Shown here: positions 11,377 through 22,437 of the stretch, piece by piece | Layout: each line of letters starts with the position of its first letter | Position numbering within the stretch: position 1 is the first letter of the stretch | Assembly (NCBI GenBank): GCA_033398695.1 | Contig: CM065804.1 | Span: 124,615,501 to 124,679,500, forward strand | Direction of reading: 5' to 3' | DNA from: Orobanche coerulescens | Taxonomy: Eukaryota; Streptophyta; Magnoliopsida; Lamiales; Orobanchaceae | Length of the DNA: 64,000 nucleotides | The notes under the pieces: generated by a model | Told to the model about the DNA's origin: nothing | The model's input: only the letters and a program-made list of their open reading frames with translations | Databases searched by the model: none | Position numbers and translations under genes: made by a program

Positions 11377-11714
11377 TAAGTTGATAAATAATGAAAAACA
11401 ACAATTAATCAACAACAATTGAAGAAGCATGAGATGGACAAAAAAGCAAAGAACTGAAGCATAAAACACAGCTAACATACATTATGCATCATAGCTAATG
11501 TAGGCAACAAAGTCCCATATGAAGTCAGTCAAATAAGAGCAATGTTAACGCACGCAACGAAGACAAAGTAACGTACGCTAAGTACGTAACATAACATACG
11601 CAACATACGCTCATAACATATGCTATGCAAGGTAAAATATGAATTCAAATAAATCAATCACTGGATTGATTCAAGAAGGTCAAAAAGCATGCAACGGTTA
11701 TATGGAGTTTAACG
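11377..11714 (+). mobile_element. Copia-C 5' LTR, first part
   Basis: It matches the 3' LTR from position 53208 on. The first 45 bp or so of the LTR are missing, and it joins the Copia-I integrase remnant directly. It ends at the Gypsy-B target site TAACG (11710-11714). Confidence 0.7.
11546..11637 (+). repeat. TAACGYACGC array in the Copia-C LTR, left half
   Basis: Copies include TAACGCACGC, TAACGTACGCTA, TAACATACGC and TAACATATGCTATG. They continue across the Gypsy-B insertion at 50407-50556. The half-site composition is the same as in the gypsy dodecamer arrays. Confidence 0.7.
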
Positions 11715-12237
11715 TGTAATATCCACAATTTCGATTTTTGGTAATTATTTTTTTTTGGCGGAAGTCCATCTTAGCGAATCGCTTGTGACCGTATCTTCCT
11801 TTTGAGAATGATTAATTATGCACTTTTTGTCATCCGAGTTTATTTCGGTGTCGTTTTGATGAGTTCCGTGTTTCTTAGCGGCTTTTCCGCACTCGAATTC
11901 GACTCTTGCGAATCTTGTTCGAAACTGTTGTTTCGAGTTTCTCGTAAGTTCATTAACGTTGTTATACGTATTGGGAGCTTCGGTTTGATTATCCGTTGAC
12001 GTATCATGATGTTTTGGGCGTTTGGGCCATTTCGTAATTTCCCAAAGTTTTGGGGTGTTTGCCTTCGTATCGTCCTTTCAACCATCGGTTTGTCGGAACC
12101 ATGTGTTTGTTAAGTGCTTAACTCATGTTTTGAATGTTAAACTATTCGTGGTGTTCGCTCTATACGTTTTTGGGGATTTGAGTCGTCGAGTCATGGCGGT
12201 TGGGCATTGGCTAGCCAGGTGCGGCAGGGACCGGCCA

Positions 12238-12386
12238 GGTGCGCACGAGCATAGCCCACGATCCAGCGCTCGTGCAGACCTGACTGCATGCGCATGAGAG
12301 AGTGCTCGTGCTCGGTACTCGTGCGTCTCAGCAGACTCCTGGTAGTGACGCGCACGACCCGGCGCCCGACCGGCTGCTCGTGCGTC
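12238..12386 (+). repeat. U3 array of GCTCGTGC/GCACGAGC motifs (Gypsy-B 5' LTR)
   Basis: Both orientations occur: GCACGAGC at 12243, GCTCGTGC at 12268 and 12304, ACTCGTGCG near 12318, GCGCACGAC near 12352 and GCTCGTGCG at 12376. The array ends 10 bp before the TATA box. The 3' LTR copy is at 17287-17466 and includes a GCACGTGCACGAGC block with a G-box core. Confidence 0.75.
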
Positions 12387-12395
12387 CCTGGGCAG

Positions 12396-12403
12396 TATAA
12401 ATA
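12396..12403 (+). promoter_or_regulatory. TATA box, Gypsy-B 5' LTR
   Basis: TATAAATA lies immediately downstream of the GC-rich array. The 3' LTR has the same sequence near 19529. Confidence 0.75.
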
Positions 12404-13618
12404 TGGTCGGGCAGGCTACTTCTTCACTCGTTTTCTCACCCATTTCATCTCCTCCGCGGCCAAGACTTGGAGAACAAGAAGGCATGATATTATTCTATCA
12501 ATCCATGAAGTTCTTGAGTTTTTAACATCGATTAATCATCCCATAACCTCCTCCGATCGACCAAATCAAGGTTAGATATCCTAGAAATCTAGTTTTGGGG
12601 AAATTGGGATTCAGGTTGATTTCGACTGTTTAATCCGATTTAACCTAGATTAGTGATGGATTAATAATTATTAAGTTGTATTATACCAATTTCCTTGTTG
12701 TTCCATGGTTTGATTGCCAAGGATTCGTTGTTTTGTTGAGTTCCTAATCGACTCCTTGAAGGTGTCCGGTAGAATGTGATACATGGGATTTCGGGCGTTC
12801 TACGATTATTCTTCCTCGTACGATCATTGATTTATTGATTATATGATGTTAAGGTCGCGTTCCTTGCGAAGAACTCGTATTGAACCCTTCCATTCGCCGT
12901 CGTCTTCATTTTCTATAACATCGAGGGTTTCGAAGTTTCCCGGTCGAGCCTTGTTCGACGGAGTACTTGCGTGCCGATTTCGAGGCAAGTACCTTGTTCA
13001 TACATTTCTTGTTTTGTGGATATGATGATCGGTGATCGTCTCGATGTGTTTGTTTGGTTGTTTGAAATGAACTTTTAAAAGATCTGGTTTAGCCTCGTTA
13101 AAGGCTTTCTTTCAAAACCCATATGTATTTTGTGATTGGTGTGTTTCGTAAATGATTACGTGAATCATATAGATGTGTTTGGTGTCGATGTTGCGCTTGA
13201 TAATGCATGTGTACTTATAATGCACGAGTACCTTGGATGTGTTACCGAGATTTTGTATCTTGTGTGGTTATGTTTTGTTGACTTTATGTCCGTCGAGAAC
13301 ACGTGACGTGGGTTTTGAACCCTGTGAATTGTTGTTGGTTTTGTTTGAGAAAGCAAATCTTTGGGCTGTGACCCCTATTGGTTTTGGAAAGAGAAATATT
13401 CAATATTCCTAAATTATTTTCCATTAAAACTCCCGAGGGCATTTTAAACCATTTTACAAACTTTTCTCATGATTTTTGATCTTTCGAATTTGGAAAGTTT
13501 TACTCAAACTCTTGCCTTGGGAAGTATTTTTCGTTAGGTTTGAATCTTTGAGGATTCCTGATTATTATTATTCTTGAATATGATTTGTATGACTCGTATT
13601 TGCACTTTGTACTTGCAC

Positions 13619-13656
13619 TAGCAAAATAGTGGAATTTTGCTAACCCCATCTGGGGT
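13619..13656 (+). other. R/U5 double hairpin (Gypsy-B 5' LTR)
   Basis: Hairpin 1 is TAGCAAAAT / ATTTTGCTA (9 bp) with an AGTGGA loop. Hairpin 2 is ACCCCA / TGGGGT with a TC loop. TTCAGG follows about 17 nt later. It may function in the RNA (R region, polyadenylation or packaging); this is inference. Confidence 0.7.
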
Positions 13657-14016
13657 GGGTGTCTGTATTGCATTCAGGTTTTGGGGAGCATAACACAGGG
13701 TCGGCATGAAGGATGATGAAAGATGATCGTTCATAATCACATGAGGATCCATACGATGTCGTATTGGTTTGGTTGTACTTTATTTCCGCTGCAGTATTTT
13801 CCCCGTTGTATGGGAGTGTGTTGTGTTTTGACCCCTGCATAGGCATGTATTGAGATTGAGTTGTATGTATTAATTGAAAGACCAAATTGGTCTACCGAGT
13901 CATTTTTAGCCTTAATGGCGATGTTGAGATGTTTGATTTTAGTTACCAGCCTGGTACCGTGAGGAAAGGGTCTATGGCGTGTAATATCCCTGAGTGGATT
14001 GGGGGTGTTACATAAA

Positions 14017-14028
14017 TGGTATCAGAGC
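14017..14028 (+). promoter_or_regulatory. Primer-binding site, Gypsy-B
   Basis: TGGTATCAGAGC, complementary to the 3' end of plant initiator tRNA-Met, lies 4 bp after the 5' LTR. Confidence 0.9.
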
Positions 14029-14377
14029 TTAGGTTGTGGAAACCTAGGCTGTCGGTTCAAGTTGTGTCAATTGAGATTTGTCTCGTCGGATTTTGTCTGA
14101 CTGAATCGTGTCGCGATGCATCGTCTGAGCTGTTGGTCGTCATTAGTATCGTGTGGCGATTATCATCTTCGTGCGACCTATGGATGTAAGTCTCCATTTT
14201 TTATGTTGTGTCTCGTGTGACACGAGCTACTTGTATGATTATTTGTTAAGTGATGGAATCTTTATGTAGATTTTTGGTTTCATGATATGTGTTTATTTGA
14301 CTCTCATATTTTGTTTATATGAGGAGGGGTGTCGCTGCTAATGATTTCAAAATGATTTGCTCATTTTGCAACTGTTC

Positions 14378-14770
14378 TCGTGAAACCTTTGTGCTTAATA
14401 TGGAATAGAAATGTATATGTGTTTGATTTGCTCACTCCGGGAGGGTCCGACGAGGCCTTGGGGGAATCTATAACTTCAATCTAGATTCACAAGCTTGATT
14501 CACTAGCCAGCTCGGGAGGGTCCTTAGAGGCCTCGAGTGGGATCAGTAGATTCACCCTGGTCCTAGGCGATGCCTGTGCGTGATTTGATTTATGATTATG
14601 TCCACTTCGGGAGGGTCCTTAGAGGCCTCGAATGGGATCAGTGGTTTCGCCCCGATCATAGGCGGTTCTCAACTGTGATTACTTGAATGTTTGTTTCTGG
14701 AAAAGACATGCCTTGTTTTGATTTCAAAACGATTTGATGTGTGTACTATGAGATGTATAAGCGGATGTCG
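14378..14770 (+). repeat. Gypsy-E LTR-like segment inside Gypsy-B
   Basis: Colinear with Gypsy-E LTR positions of about 63075-63450: GAAACCTTTGTGCTTAA, GATTTGCTCAC, three GGGAGGGTCC modules with CCTTAGAGGCC, TTTGTTTCTGGAAAAGACATG, and GTACTATGA.ATGT. In E this sequence lies in the LTR; here it is downstream of the PBS. Either LTR-derived DNA was captured, or the LTR boundary differs between related families. Confidence 0.75.
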
Positions 14771-14792
14771 ATACATGTGAGTTTTGGGCATT

Positions 14793-15759
14793 TGATACGG
14801 GGTTAACAAGTCCAAAGGAAGAAGACAAGGTGATGATCGACGTAAACAACCATGCAACTTATTTGGGCGCGAAAACAGAGACGAGACACGGAGTTACCTT
14901 AATAACCGGACTTGGAGTAACTTAAAACACTAGGTAACTTGCAACTTGGGGAAAGGGGTCCAAGTGGTAAAAGAATAAAAGTATTTCAGCATTTTCTTTA
15001 TTATAAAGGCAGCAGGATTCTTGGCAACTTATTACATGAAAAGCGGCTGTCAGCTTTCAACTTGGAGACAAGACCCAGCTTTTACTTTTGTCAACAAGTG
15101 ACATGAGGAACCTTTGTATTATCTTTTCTTATTTTAAACCCAGCTTGTAATAATTTAAGATTATCTTGTCAGGCTCTTGTCAGGCTACTTTTGCCTATAA
15201 ATAGGGCGATGAAGTGTAATGAAGATTATTGAATGTTGAAGAAATAAGAACACACTTTGTGTTTTCCCTGGTGAATGCTTTTCATCAAAACTTTGATTAT
15301 TATTCGACGCGTTTTAGAATCTTAATCCGATTGATTCTCAATAGGTCTTGAGAAGAAATCACTTTATCGAATTATAGGTCTAATTCGATAAAACAACTGT
15401 TTCTATCCTATTTCGATATTCTGCTTGTTTTCGATACAGTTTTATACTTGTTCAGTATTCCGCATAAAGTGTTGTTCGATCCTTCGTGCTTGTTTCCTAT
15501 TTTCAACTTGCATTCAACTGAAACGTGCTGTTTCGAGTGTCGTTGTTTGGAGGTGGTCTGTATCAAGTCTTTTACATTTGGCCAAGTTCCTATCTTGTTG
15601 TTGTATCGAGTTGTTGTCATCATTTCCTGCCGCGTGCGCGTACCGCTTGCCAGTGTTATTGCTGTAGCGAACTGTTGTTATCAGTTCCCGACAGTTCCTT
15701 GTCGATAGCTTCCACTCGTCAAAACAGCTTCCTGCTGTATCGATAGCGAATTGGCATCA
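14793..15759 (+). mobile_element. Possible solo LTR or LTR fragment (K)
   Basis: The segment starts TGATACGGGG and ends GGCATCA, giving TGAT...ATCA inverted ends. It has a TATA box (TATAAATA at 15196) followed by a leader-like sequence. ATCATAAGTG occurs twice at its right edge (15756 and 15776), before GTTATCAGAG, which resembles an eroded PBS. No target duplication was found. It could be the LTR that originally drove the gag at 15819. Confidence 0.35.
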
Positions 15760-15818
15760 TAAGTGCTGAATTCGTATCATAAGTGTTATCAGAGACAAAG
15801 TTCTTGATCTTTGGCATT

Positions 15819-16653
15819 ATGGATCTCAACGACGCTGATTTCTTGGCAAAACTTCGTGACGCATTGCGTGACGTACCAAAATTTCTTGGCAAAGATATTC
15901 GAGGTAGTTGATTATCCATAAGAACGTAAAGTGACGGTCGCTCAGTATCTTCTCGACAAAGATGCCGCTAACTGGTGGGAGGCTGTTAAGCCTCGAGATC
16001 GTGTTGTCGCGTGGGTAGAGTTCTAGAGAGTCATGAGAGATGAGTTCTGTCCGGAACCGATCAAAAATCAGAGGATTAATGAATTCTTTTCAGCGAAACC
16101 GCAAGTTGTACCGCTGTCTCAAGCTATTATTAATTTTAGCAAACAACTCAGTTATGTGCAGGATCATGTAAGGACAGAGGAAGATAAGATCTGTCATTTT
16201 AGTAGGCGAATGAAGCCGGAGATTCGTCAGTACATGGCGGGTCTCACTTGTACTTCATTGAGAGAGTATCAGAATAGGGCATTAGCCTACGAGCTATCCG
16301 TATCATCGACTGAGCATATGTTAGAGTCGAAGAAACAGAAAACTATTGGGAACTTTTCAGGAAATCAGGGGACTGGGCCCCCTGAGGCTGGGAGTTCGTG
16401 TCATCATCCCAAGATGGTTCCTCGATCGCGTGATCAGAGGAGTAATACCCATGCAGTGAGTAATGTGAGCAGCATGAAGACATGTTATAACTGTAGTCGA
16501 GCGGGCCATACCGTGAAGAATTGTCATTCACTGTTAGTCAGCTATTTTGAGTGCGGCCAGGTGGGTCACCGAGTTGTTCATTGCGAGACGGTAACTGAGA
16601 GGTTTGGGGACCGAGATTCCATCTCTGTTCTGAGAGGACACGGAGATGCCTAG
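15819..16653 (+). pseudogene. Gypsy-B gag remnant
   Basis: The frame opens at ATG 15819 (MDLNDADFLAKLRDALRD), shifts and meets stops near 15910-16030, then stays open from 16033 to 16653 (206 codons). The capsid block DKDAANWWEAVKPRDRV at about 15959 and EFFSAKPQVVPLSQ to REYQNRALAYELS matches the Retrotrans_gag region of Tekay elements. A CCHC knuckle, CYNCSRAGHTVKNC, lies at 16483-16524. A second knuckle is degenerate, with the first Cys replaced (YFECGQVGHRVVHC). Gag forms the virus-like particle and the knuckles bind RNA. Pol is absent: 16654-17006 contains no protease or RT motif. Confidence 0.8.
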
Positions 16654-17006
16654 TGTGGATTTTTAGAATTTCGGCGTGGTCTGAATTCTTTATGGTTATC
16701 CTTGTGGATCGTTGTGTGTTTATTTTCTATTTTCAACTGTGCGTGTTTTCATGTAATAGGTGCCTTGTGTTTTTTGATTGTTCGGTTAATTGACTTGATT
16801 GTGTTATCTGTTTGGTGATACTTGACACTTGTTGGTTTTATTATGTCTCTGCTTGTGACATTGTGATGTTTGTCATTGAGCGTGATTTCACGCCGTATGT
16901 TTCCTTGCGTTTCTTGTAACGTTTCGCCGATGGGCATAAGTTACGTGGTTCTCGTGTATCTCGTTGAGATGTTCCTGGCGGGATGTTTCTCCTCCCTACT
17001 TATTTT

Positions 17007-17044
17007 GAAGTTTCGGGACGAAACTTCTTTTAAGGAGGGTAGAA
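17007..17044 (+). promoter_or_regulatory. Gypsy-B hairpin and polypurine tract
   Basis: AAGTTTCG-GGA-CGAAACTT (17008-17026) forms a perfect hairpin. TTTTAAGGAGGGTAGAA then leads straight into the 3' LTR at 17045. Confidence 0.85.
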
Positions 17045-17470
17045 TGTAATATCCGCAATTTCGATTTTCGGTAATTTTCTTTTTTTGGCTGAAGTCCATA
17101 TTTTTTTGGGGTGTTTGACTTCGTATCGTCCTTTCAACCTTCGGGTTGTCGGAACCATATGTTGTTTTAGTGCTTAACTCGTGTTTTGAATGTTATACTA
17201 TTCGTGGTGTTTGTTCCGTACGTTTTCGAGGATTTGAGTCGTCGAGTCATGGCGGCTGGGCACTGGCCGGCCAGGTGCGGCAGGGAACGACCACGTGTGC
17301 ACGAGCATGGCGCACAAGCTGGGCACACGATCCGGCGCTCGTGCGGACCTGACTGCACGTGCACGAGCGAGTGCTCGTGCTTGGTGCTCGTGCGTCTCGG
17401 CAGACGCCTGGCAGTGGCGCGCACGACCCGGCGCCCGATTGGCCGCTCGTTCGTGTCTGCTCGTGCATCC
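17045..17470 (+). mobile_element. Gypsy-B 3' LTR, segment 1
   Basis: It starts TGTAATATCCGCAATTTCG, parallel to 11715. About 280 bp are missing near 17100 compared with the 5' LTR. It ends in the GC-rich array at the Copia-J insertion. Confidence 0.9.
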
Positions 17471-19515
17471 TATTGGGATTCGGTGCCTACAAAGAAGGCC
17501 CAGCGGAAGCGGTAAAATGAAAATTAATTCGATCTGAATCCCTACGAGGATCGATTAAGCTATGTATATACGAATATAAAAACGAAAACACAAGAGATGC
17601 AAGAAACTCACCCTTGTAGTCCGTTGATTAAACGGATTCCTTCTCTTGAGCTATTCCCCAAGCTTTAGTTGTATATCCCTACGATCCAATGTGCTCCAAG
17701 CCCTTGGATGATCCAACGTCGAAAATACAACACCTCTACTTGCCACGCGCCGGAGAAACGAACGGAACGACTCCTACCTTGTTATCTTCCAAAGATACGG
17801 CTAGAACAAGGTAGTCGGACCTTACCAAATTTATTTATATCACTCCACGTGTATAAAATAAATTTTCTCTCTTTAAATTTATTTTCTCACAATTTTTCTC
17901 TAGGAAAAATGTGACGTAGAAAGATGAAGAAGAAGATGACTTGAGAAAAATAATGTTCTCTCTCTCTTTCTCTTTAAAATGCCGTGAGCTTTGCCACAAA
18001 AAATCAAGAGTGAATATATATTTTTTTCATGTATTCTTCAACTTATCTTTATAAGTCACCTACACCATTTCAAAAGTAAGATATCAAAATCTTTAAATAT
18101 CTTTAGGTCTTCCACCTAATAAGGTGAAGACTAAGACCATGAAGAATGGGGTAGGTGGGAGGGCCTCCTAGAAGAACCGGGCGGGTTTGGTTTGGTTCGG
18201 ACTCCCGTGAGTCCAAACAGATAAAACTCCATTCCGTTCCGATGTATTTATATCAATTAATTAATCCAATTAATTAATCCAATTAATTAATCATATCAAA
18301 TACAAAATAATATCATTAATTTCTCCAAGAAATAATTATATTCATGAATTATAATCACCGAGTATTATTTTTGATTCATTAGGCCGTAAATTAATTTATA
18401 TAATAAATTAATTTAGACATCCAATGTCCCTAAATTAATTAGATATCCAATGTCCAATAAATTAGATATCCAATATCTAATAATCATAAAGAGAGAATAA
18501 GCTCAATTCATTCCGTCGTCAATCCTATTGCGCGACTCGGTAGGTCCGTCTCAGTTAGCAATGGGAGGAACCAAAGAGTAGTAGCACCACCTAGCCAGCC
18601 TGGCGGCCTACATTGTACCCCAACTGAGAACGAATGATTGGGATCATTCAAAAACCATTCTGTCGTGAATACCAGTATACGTATAAACCCTTCTTTCTAA
18701 TGTCCTGATCAAGTTATAGTGTCACGGTCAGTCAAACCCTATCAGTACTTGACGCTATGCATGCGTTAATGCGAATCGAGATCATTGAGCTCTCGTGTAT
18801 CCAATACAACTAGCTACAATCATTGGCCAAAGACTTTTGATTTCATCTGCCAATAACCGCATAGGACATATAACCCACTCACTAATGGGAGAAAGAATTC
18901 TATCTTGGTATTTAGTAGAACCTGCTACTTGCCCGTTAAGATGCACGTCGAGGTTGACCCCCACCTTCCGGTTACAGGGTCGAACTACTCTAATGAAAAT
19001 CTTTACATCACAAGTACATCCCTACTAAATCCTCAAGTCGAAGGTTCACGAATACCTATCACAACCTTTCGATTCCGTCATTGACTATCCCGAAGTGAAA
19101 TCCGTGTGACGAATTGAGGGTGAGTCGGTCCGAGTATACTAATCCAATTAGCATACCTATAACGTGTGCTCCCACTAACCATTAGTGTTCGACAGGCACT
19201 CTCCATGTCAAAGAACACGTCATACAAGTCTTCACATAAACTTAATGCCCAGTCAAGTTTCATCGAATTGCGAACGATTAAGTATTTGAGCTATAAACCT
19301 TTCCAGTGCCGACCCCCTTATCCAATAAGGAGTGGAACGTTTTGCTCTCAAATACACGGACTAGTTTCTATATGTATATTTACGAGTTAGGAATGCCAGT
19401 AACTACCAGTAAATAAAGAAATATTCATTGCCTTATATTAATGATTTACATAATTACAAATACAATACCCTCACTCAACATCCTCTGAGTGGCATTCGAG
19501 GGCATACTCCTAACA
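17471..19515 (-). mobile_element. Copia-J solo LTR (Copia-F family)
   Basis: It is homologous throughout to the two Copia-F LTRs, in the same orientation (minus). It runs from TATTGGGATTCGG (the F family has TGTTGGGATTCGG) to CATACTCCTAACA. The target duplication is CATCC on the left and CGTCC on the right. The undisturbed Gypsy-B 5' LTR reads CGTCC, so the left copy has one CpG-to-CpA change. No internal region remains, consistent with LTR-LTR recombination. A 3x AATTAATTAATCC repeat lies near 18255. No gene is present. Confidence 0.9.
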
Positions 19516-20821
19516 CGTCCCTGGACAGTATAAATATGGTCGGGCAGGCTACTTCTTCACTCGTTTTCTCACCCATTTCATCTCCTCCGCGGCCAAGACT
19601 TGGAGAACACAAAGGAATGATGTTGTTCTATCAATCCACAAAGTCCTTGAGTTTTTAACATCGATTAATCATCCCATAACCTCCTCTGAATGACCGAATC
19701 AAGGTTAGATTTCCTACAAATCTAGTCTTGGGGAAATTGGGGATTTTGTTTGATTTCTTCCATTTAATCTGATTTAACCTAGATTAGTGATGGATTATTG
19801 ATTATTAAGTTGTATTATACAAATTTCCTTGTTGTTCCATGGTTTGATTGCCAAGGATGCGTTGTTTTGTTGAGTTCCTAATTGACGCCTTGAAGGTGTC
19901 TGGTAGAATGTCATTGAGGGGATTTCAGGCATTCTATGATTATTCTTCCTTGTACGATCGTTGATTTATTGATTATATGATTTTAGAGTCGAGTTCCTTG
20001 TGAAGACCTCATGTTGAAACCTTCCATTCATTGTCGTCTTCATTTTCTATAACATCCAAGGTTTTGAAGTTTCCCGATCGAGCCTTGTTCGATGGAGTAC
20101 TTGCGTGCCGATTTCGAGGCAAGTACCTTGTTCATACATTTCTTGTTTTGTGGATATGATGATCAGTGATCGTCTCGATGTGTTTGTTTGGTTGTTTGAA
20201 ATGAACTTTCAAAAGATTTGGTTTAGCCTTGTTAAAGGCTTTCTTTCAAAACCCGTATATATTTTGTGATTGGTGTGTTTCGTAAATGATTACGTGAATC
20301 ATATGGATGTGTTTGGTGTCGTTGTTGCGCTTGATAATGCGTGTGTACTTATATTGCCTCATTTCGGTGCGTTGTGGTTTGACGTTTGTGTCGTGCTAAG
20401 TGTTTGTTGTCTCTGGGTGAATTGTTTGGATATCCTTGGTGTACTATGTTATGTGTGTGAATGTGTGAAGATGGGCGTGGTCTACGGTGACACATGGCAT
20501 GTGATCATGTGGTCAGGATGCAACAAGCGATTGATCCAACCGTGAGAGCCTAAGAAAAACTACGGTGACACATGGATTGTGATCATGTGGTCAGGATGCA
20601 ACAAGTGATTGATCTAACCATGAGCGCCTAAGAATACCTATGGTGACACATGGCATGCGATCATGTGGTCAGGAGACAACAAGTGATTGATCCAATCGTG
20701 AGATGACGTGGCAAGTGATCACGGTGGTATAAGAAGATGACATGGCATGTGTTCACGGTGTTATGTATATGATTTTCGATGTGTTTTACCAGGTCGAGTA
20801 CCTTGGATATGTTACCGAGAT
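19516..20821 (+). mobile_element. Gypsy-B 3' LTR, segment 2
   Basis: It resumes at CCCTGGACAGTATAAATATGG, parallel to 12386, and continues to the Gypsy-H target site GAGAT (20817-20821). It contains a 78-bp tandem repeat absent from the 5' LTR. Confidence 0.9.
20482..20705 (+). repeat. 78-bp tandem repeat, about 2.8 copies
   Basis: Units begin CTACGGTGACACATGG at 20482 and 20560 and CTATGGTGACACATGG at 20638. Each contains GTGATCATGTGGTCAGGA or a close variant. Found only in the 3' LTR of Gypsy-B. Confidence 0.9.
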
Positions 20822-22420
20822 TGTAACACCCCAAACTAGGTGGATATTAAGTGCCGTGGACCCCCGACTGGGACCCAACAGGCGAATGAAAACTTATGAA
20901 TTAAATAATATAATTGTAGTACCGAACCACATTATATTACCAAATACTCCGATGAGGAGCCTAAGTACAATACACCAGGACAACACAGAATACTAGTATA
21001 TTTTATATGAAGATAAAATACACCACTCTGAATAAATAAACATCTCAAAAGGAATTTGCAGCGGAGAATACAAATGACGGAAATGACCAAATGACCGAAT
21101 GATCAAATAACCTAATGACTGGGGCCCCTACTAGTATCACTGACTCTCGCCGTCAACATGCTCTTCCCGTGCCTTTGCCTTACCGTGACTGAAAACAAAA
21201 TTCCCAACGGCCGGGCCATACGTAACAACAATCCTCAAGGGTTGAAAATACACAATCAGGATTTAACTGAAGTTATGAAATATCCTTAGTTATGAATCAC
21301 GCTGAAGAGGAGTATCATAGTACGCCCGTAATGTTCTGTGCAAGTGTACAAGACGAATGACCGGACACACCCGTCCTTGTACCTAATTAGTCTCACGGAG
21401 TTAAGCTTTACCGTGTGCACGGTCCAATGTATCGGTGAACCCAATACATGACCATCGTGTGTCCGACTAAAAATTCCACACAGCCACACCCGGCCACGCA
21501 ATATGAACCCAGAAGGTCATATGAACGAGAATGACCACACTGAATATCAATGAATAATAATTCGATAAGGCCAAGAATGACTCATCGGGATGAAAATAAT
21601 AGTGACGTGATTGATAACCCAATGAAATGATTTGGAACCGTCGTTCCTCGTGAATGAAATGATTATTCGACAATTACAAGTCTCAATATGATTAATACCA
21701 TGATGAATGAGTTATGATTATGAATAATCAACAACAAAAGGAATGAATATCCTTTTAACCGAGTAAGAATCAACTTACACAACAACGATGAAAAATGTCC
21801 GTCCACGAACAACGTCCTAACTGAAATGTCGGTCGCTCGAACAACCTTGAATAACACAATTACCAATAATTCGATCATTACACGAATCAAATACGATCAT
21901 AACCGACTCAAATGTCGATACAACAATATCCAAACTCGAATATATCAAAACCAACTCCACGATGAGTATTCCAAACCATCAAAACACTTTCAATGATATC
22001 AATAATCTCATAGGAATCCACAAGTTAAGATTACACAACATCAATCGGAAAATCCCCAAATTAACCGAAGTCAACCACAAGGGTTCTTGAAATATATTCC
22101 CAAAATAGCCATTAAATCCGTAGGAATATATTTATCTATGGTAGATAATCCATATCTAACATATTCCAACAACAATCCAAGCTTATACGAAGAAATTGGA
22201 AGGAAAACTCAAAAATCCGAAATTCTAGATCCAAGAGATTAATACCTTTGATTTGATGTTAAGGAGGTGATGAAGTGATGATTTATCCAACTCAAAGACT
22301 TGAAGATGATGATGGGTGATAGCGGCTCGAAGAGAACACTCCAAGTCGCCCGAAATCACCCGAAGTCGCTCCAAAAACGAAGAGAAGTGAGAAAATGACG
22401 AAACTCAGGCTAACTGTCCA

Positions 22421-22428
22421 ATTTATAC
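22421..22428 (-). promoter_or_regulatory. TATA box, Gypsy-H 3' LTR
   Basis: GTATAAAT on the minus strand, 10 bp beyond the last dodecamer. The 5' LTR has the same at 48832-48839. Confidence 0.65.
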
Positions 22429-22437
22429 TGCTCCAGA

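Larger units (their letters stand above)
11715..14012 (+). mobile_element. Gypsy-B 5' LTR (2.3 kb)
   Basis: It starts TGTAATATCC and ends GGGGGTGTTACA. It contains a GCTCGTGC-type array, a TATA box (12396) and an R/U5 double hairpin (13619-13656). Relative to the 3' LTR it lacks about 440 bp (the 78-bp tandem repeat region) but keeps about 280 bp (11770-12050) that the 3' LTR has lost. A 120-codon minus-strand open frame at 12123-12485 falls in the GC-rich array and is not supported as a gene. Confidence 0.9.

Noticed and set aside
12123..12485. 120-codon minus-strand open frame
   Set aside because: It spans the U3 array and TATA box of the Gypsy-B LTR and is broken in the other LTR.
14017..14028. 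tRNA-Met-like sequence as a tRNA gene
   Set aside because: Only 12 nt complementary to the tRNA 3' end; it is a retrotransposon primer-binding site. No cloverleaf tRNA gene was seen in the window.
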